From positions 1 to 18,153 of the forward strand of contig CACZQT010000214.1 of the NCBI GenBank assembly GCA_902783295.1: 18,153 bases of DNA, written 5' to 3'. Every line of letters starts with the position of its first letter. The first letter of the stretch is position 1. The notes under the pieces are model-generated. The model had not been told where the DNA came from, searched no databases, and saw only the letters and a list, made by a program, of their open reading frames with translations. This document shows positions 14,960 through 18,153 of this stretch, piece by piece. Position numbers and translations under genes: made by a program. This stretch comes from an uncultured Lachnospiraceae bacterium. Lineage in GTDB: Bacteria > Bacillota > Clostridia > Lachnospirales > Lachnospiraceae.

Positions 14960-15949
14960 ATGTTTGACCTGATTTCCTTTATTCCCCGGGCAGTTGCCCA
15001 GAGCATTCCGCTGCTCTATGGCTGTACGGGAGAAACCATCACCGAAAAAAGCGGTAATCTGAATCTGGGAATTCCCGGTGTCATGTATGTTGGTGCCATC
15101 AGCGGCGTCATCGGATCATTCCTGTACGAGCAGTCAGCCGGGGATCAGATGAACGGCTTTCTGACGATTTTTATTCCCATGGCCTGCTGCCTGCTGGGTT
15201 CTCTTCTGATGGGCCTGCTGTACTGCTTCCTGACGGTTACCATGCGGGCTAACCAGAATGTAACAGGTCTGGCGATGACTACTTTCGGTGTAGGCTTCGG
15301 CAATTTCTTCGGCGGTTCCCTGATCAAGCTGAGCGGCAGTGAAGTTCCTTCCATCGCTCTTTCAGCCACCAGCCGGGCGTTCAGCCGTTCTCTGCCTTTT
15401 GCGGCAAATCTGGGCTGGTTCGGAAAAATCTTTCTGTCATATGGCTTTCTGGCTTACCTGGCCATTGCCATTGCTCTGACAGCTTCCTATGTTCTCAAGC
15501 ATACGAGGACCGGTCTGCAGCTCAGAGCGGTGGGGGAGAGCCCGGCTACCGCTGATGCAGCCGGTATTTCCATTACGAAATACAAGTATTTCACCACCTG
15601 CATCGGCTGTATGATCGCAGGGCTGGGCGGTCTGTATTATGTCATGGACTATGCCTGCGGTGTATGGTCCAACGATGCATTCGGTGACCGCGGCTGGCTG
15701 GCCATCGCGCTGGTAATCTTTACCATCTGGCGTCCGAATGTCAGCATTCTGGCCTCCATGCTCTTTGGCGGCCTGTATATTCTGTATCTGTATATTCCTT
15801 CCGGAATGAATCTTTCCATGAAGGAAATTTACAAAATGTTCCCTTATCTTGTGACGATTATCGTACTGGTGATTTCCAGCATGCGCAACAAGAGGGAAAA
15901 CCAGCCGCCTGCCAGTCTTGGCCTGAACTATTTCCGGGAAGACCGGTAG
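14960..15949 (+). CDS. BMP-type ABC transporter permease, NupC/YufQ-like
   Basis: The second channel subunit, 329 residues, with repeated hydrophobic segments. The conserved N-terminal motif appears as GNLNLGIPGVM (32-42), whereas the usual form is NIGLEGMM, so a proline stands where glutamate is normal. AVGESPATADAAGI is the standard cytoplasmic coupling region of this permease type. It starts two bases after the preceding stop, with AAGGAGG at 14945-14951. It is the last gene of the four-gene importer. Confidence 0.88.
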   Translation: MFDLISFIPRAVAQSIPLLYGCTGETITEKSGNLNLGIPGVMYVGAISGVIGSFLYEQSAGDQMNGFLTIFIPMACCLLGSLLMGLLYCFLTVTMRANQNVTGLAMTTFGVGFGNFFGGSLIKLSGSEVPSIALSATSRAFSRSLPFAANLGWFGKIFLSYGFLAYLAIAIALTASYVLKHTRTGLQLRAVGESPATADAAGISITKYKYFTTCIGCMIAGLGGLYYVMDYACGVWSNDAFGDRGWLAIALVIFTIWRPNVSILASMLFGGLYILYLYIPSGMNLSMKEIYKMFPYLVTIIVLVISSMRNKRENQPPASLGLNYFREDR

Positions 15950-15956
15950 CAGCTGA

Positions 15957-15982
15957 CCGGAAGTCGTTTCTGTGCCTTCCGG
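15957..15982 (+). other. Hairpin in the gap before lepA
   Basis: CCGGAAG (15957-15963) pairs with CTTCCGG (15976-15982) around a 12-base loop. No U run follows, so it is a poor intrinsic terminator, and whether the BMP operon ends here is unclear. A second small repeat, TTCAG/CTGAA (15986-15990, 16001-16005), lies just before the lepA ribosome site. No convincing promoter was seen in 15950-16018. Confidence 0.4.
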
Positions 15983-16018
15983 CGGTTCAGAACAATATTA
16001 CTGAAAAGGGAGAAATCC

Positions 16019-17836
16019 ATGCCAGTTTTTGATCAGAGCAGAATCCGGAATTTTTGTATTATTGCCCATATTGACCATGGAAAATCCACCCTGGCGGACC
16101 GGATTATCGAAATGACCGGCCTGCTGACCCAGCGTGAAATGCAGGAGCAGGTACTGGATAACATGGATCTGGAAAGGGAAAGAGGGATTACCATCAAATC
16201 CCAGGCAGTCCGGACCATTTATAAAGCAAAGGATGGCAGGGAATATGTCTTTAACCTGATTGATACGCCAGGCCATGTGGACTTCAATTATGAGGTATCC
16301 AGAAGTCTCGCTGCCTGTGACGGGGCAGTACTGGTGGTAGACGCAGCACAGGGCATTGAGGCACAGACACTTGCCAATGTATATCTGGCGCTGGACAATG
16401 ATCTGGAAGTATTTCCTGTCATTAACAAAATAGACCTGCCCAGCGCGGAACCTCAGCGCGTGATTGACGAGATCGAGGATGTCATCGGGATTGAGGCACA
16501 GGACGCTCCGCAGATTTCCGCCAAGAACGGAATTAATATTGAAGCCGTTCTGGAAGCCATAGTAGAAAAGATTCCTGCACCGAAAGGAGATCCGGAAGCA
16601 CCACTCCGGGCTCTGATTTTCGACTCCGTCTATGACTCTTACAGGGGCGTAATTGTGTTCTGCAGGCTGATGGACGGTTCTGTCCGGAAAGGCATGCCCA
16701 TTTTGATGATGGCTACCGGAGCTACTTTTGATGTAGTCGAAGTAGGTACTTTCGGAGCAGGCCAGTTCATACCCTGTGATGAGCTCTCCGCCGGAATGGT
16801 TGGCTATATTACAGCGAGTATTAAAAACGTCCGGGATACCCGGGTAGGTGATACAGTGACAGGCCGCGACCGTCCCTGCGCCGAGCCGCTGCCTGGTTAT
16901 AAAAGGGTGCAGCCCATGGTTTACTGCGGGATTTTCCCCGCCGACGGGGCAAAATACCCTGACCTCCGCGACGCTCTGGAAAAGCTTCAGCTGAATGATG
17001 CGGCTCTGCAGTACGAGCCGGAAACATCAGTAGCCCTGGGGTTTGGATTCCGCTGCGGTTTCCTTGGTCTGCTCCATCTGGAAATCATCCAGGAACGTCT
17101 GGAACGGGAATATAACCTGGATCTGATCACTACAGCTCCCAGTGTGGTTTACAAAATTCACAGGACGAACGGGGAAGAGGTTACTCTGACAAATCCCACC
17201 AACATGCCGGATCCCACCGAAATCGATTACATGGAAGAGCCGATTGTAAAGGCGGAGATTATGGTGACAACGGAGTTCATTGGTCCGATCATGGATCTGT
17301 GCAAGGAACGCCGCGGTATTTATGAAGGCATGGAATATATTGAAAAGACCAGGGCTCTGCTTCGCTATAAGATGCCTCTGAATGAGATTATTTATGATTT
17401 CTTTGATGCTCTCAAGTCCCGTTCCAGAGGATATGCTTCCTTTGACTATGAACTTGACGGGTATATGAAATCACCCCTGGTGAAACTGGACATCCTTGTA
17501 AACAAGGAAGAAGTCGATGCCCTTTCCTTTATTGTTTTTGAGGGAACGGCCTACGAGCGGGCCAGGAAGATGTGCGAGAAGCTGAAGGAGGAGATTCCCC
17601 GCCAGCTCTTCGAAATTCCGATCCAGGCTGCTGTCGGGAACCGGATTATTGCCCGCGAAACTGTAAAAGCCATGCGAAAAGACGTGCTTGCCAAGTGTTA
17701 CGGCGGCGATATTACAAGAAAGAGAAAGCTTCTGGAAAAACAGAAAGAAGGCAAGAAGCGGATGCGTCAGGTTGGCACTGTTGAAATCCCGCAGAAAGCC
17801 TTTATGAGTGTCCTGAAGCTGGACAGCGACGATTAA
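16019..17836 (+). CDS. lepA: Elongation factor 4 (LepA), ribosome-associated GTPase
   Basis: A translational GTPase that binds the ribosome, remodels stalled or pre-initiation complexes and is thought to back-translocate. At 605 residues it has the usual length. GTP-binding motifs are complete: G1 AHIDHGKS (16-23), G2 RGIT (55-58), G3 DTPGH (82-86), G4 NKID (136-139) and G5 SAK (167-169). The LepA-specific C-terminal domain ends with CYGGDITRKRKLLEKQKEGK and MRQVGTVEIPQKAFMSVLK, which separate it from EF-G and TypA. The start ATG 16019 follows AAAAGGGAG (16004-16012). The hemW gene begins two bases after the stop, the usual arrangement in Bacillota. Confidence 0.98.
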   Translation: MPVFDQSRIRNFCIIAHIDHGKSTLADRIIEMTGLLTQREMQEQVLDNMDLERERGITIKSQAVRTIYKAKDGREYVFNLIDTPGHVDFNYEVSRSLAACDGAVLVVDAAQGIEAQTLANVYLALDNDLEVFPVINKIDLPSAEPQRVIDEIEDVIGIEAQDAPQISAKNGINIEAVLEAIVEKIPAPKGDPEAPLRALIFDSVYDSYRGVIVFCRLMDGSVRKGMPILMMATGATFDVVEVGTFGAGQFIPCDELSAGMVGYITASIKNVRDTRVGDTVTGRDRPCAEPLPGYKRVQPMVYCGIFPADGAKYPDLRDALEKLQLNDAALQYEPETSVALGFGFRCGFLGLLHLEIIQERLEREYNLDLITTAPSVVYKIHRTNGEEVTLTNPTNMPDPTEIDYMEEPIVKAEIMVTTEFIGPIMDLCKERRGIYEGMEYIEKTRALLRYKMPLNEIIYDFFDALKSRSRGYASFDYELDGYMKSPLVKLDILVNKEEVDALSFIVFEGTAYERARKMCEKLKEEIPRQLFEIPIQAAVGNRIIARETVKAMRKDVLAKCYGGDITRKRKLLEKQKEGKKRMRQVGTVEIPQKAFMSVLKLDSDD

Positions 17837-17838
17837 CG

Positions 17839-18153
17839 ATGATAAACAGAGGACAGGGAAACAAGGGAAAAAAAGATCTGGCGGTATACATTCATTTTCC
17901 GTTTTGTGAAAAGAAATGCCGTTATTGTGACTTCTGCTCCTCCGTGGGCACCCCGCAGGAGCAGAACTGGTATCTCAGGAAGCTGGAAACAGATATACGC
18001 TCCTTCCGTTCTCTAGGAAACGAATATTTGATACGGACCATCTATTTCGGAGGCGGTACGCCTTCTCTGATGGAACCGATCCAGATCATGCGGATCTTGC
18101 TGCAGCTGAAGGATCAGTTCCTGATCGCGGAAGACGCGGAAATCACCATGGAA
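17839..18153 (+). CDS. hemW: HemW-like radical SAM protein (3' truncated by window)
   Basis: The first 105 residues of a radical SAM protein of the HemW (formerly HemN-like) family, heme-chaperone type. The start of the radical SAM core is clear: VYIHFPFC then CEKKCRYCDFC (residues 23-33), giving the C-x3-C-x2-C iron-sulfur motif (Cys23, Cys27, Cys30), and FGGGTPS further on. An extra cysteine follows at position 33. HemW carries heme to apoproteins rather than oxidising coproporphyrinogen. ATG 17839 has no good ribosome site, so translation is probably coupled to lepA termination two bases upstream. The frame runs open to the window edge. Confidence 0.92.
   Translation, partial: MINRGQGNKGKKDLAVYIHFPFCEKKCRYCDFCSSVGTPQEQNWYLRKLETDIRSFRSLGNEYLIRTIYFGGGTPSLMEPIQIMRILLQLKDQFLIAEDAEITME

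Noticed and set aside
1..18153. CRISPR arrays, insertion sequences, phage or attachment sites
   Set aside because: No regularly spaced repeats, transposase-like frames, terminal inverted repeats or tRNA-associated direct repeats were seen.

Overview
The window looks like a chromosomal segment of a Gram-positive-type anaerobe (Bacillota, probably a plant-fibre-degrading gut or rumen Clostridia relative). The basis is strong AGGAGG ribosome sites, intrinsic terminators, the lepA-hemW gene pair, LplA/LplB/YtcP-type and BMP-type ABC transporters, and a cell-wall-repeat transglutaminase. The taxon is inference. All genes are on the + strand, no intergenic gap exceeds 300 bases, and no mobile element, CRISPR array, tRNA or rRNA was seen.

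Layout. 1-762: 3' part of a secreted protein with cell-wall-binding repeats and a transglutaminase-like domain, closed by an intrinsic terminator (773-805). 763-1051: promoter and operator region. 1052-10785: a seven-gene aldouronate (methylglucuronoxylan oligosaccharide) utilisation cluster, in the order solute-binding protein, two permeases (LplA, LplB, YtcP type), CE1-like esterase, metallo-beta-lactamase-fold hydrolase, GH67 alpha-glucuronidase and GH120 beta-xylosidase. 10786-10988: promoters and a possibly structured leader. 10989-15949: a four-gene BMP-type ABC importer (binding protein, tandem-domain ATPase, two permeases), the nucleoside-uptake family. 16019-17836: lepA (elongation factor 4). 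17839 to the end: the start of hemW, cut by the window edge.

How it works (family knowledge plus context). The binding protein and permeases would import glucuronic-acid-decorated xylo-oligosaccharides, using an ATPase encoded elsewhere because the cluster has none. None of the four enzymes has a visible signal peptide, so debranching should be cytoplasmic. The esterase would remove acyl groups, GH67 would remove (methyl)glucuronate, and GH120 would release xylose. The metallo-hydrolase has no established step; a lactonase or esterase role is possible. Apart from MBL and the two inserted features below, the logic matches the described Paenibacillus aldouronate cluster, but with GH120 as the xylosidase and without a local yesN/yesM regulator or GH10 xylanase.

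Points for a second look. Both binding-protein genes are followed by a strong GC hairpin with a similar six-base loop and short U run before the next gene. Both binding proteins lack the usual lipobox cysteine. The BMP operon leader can fold into a four-helix cloverleaf matching no riboswitch class I recognise. The GH120 enzyme has an insertion between its two catalytic acids.
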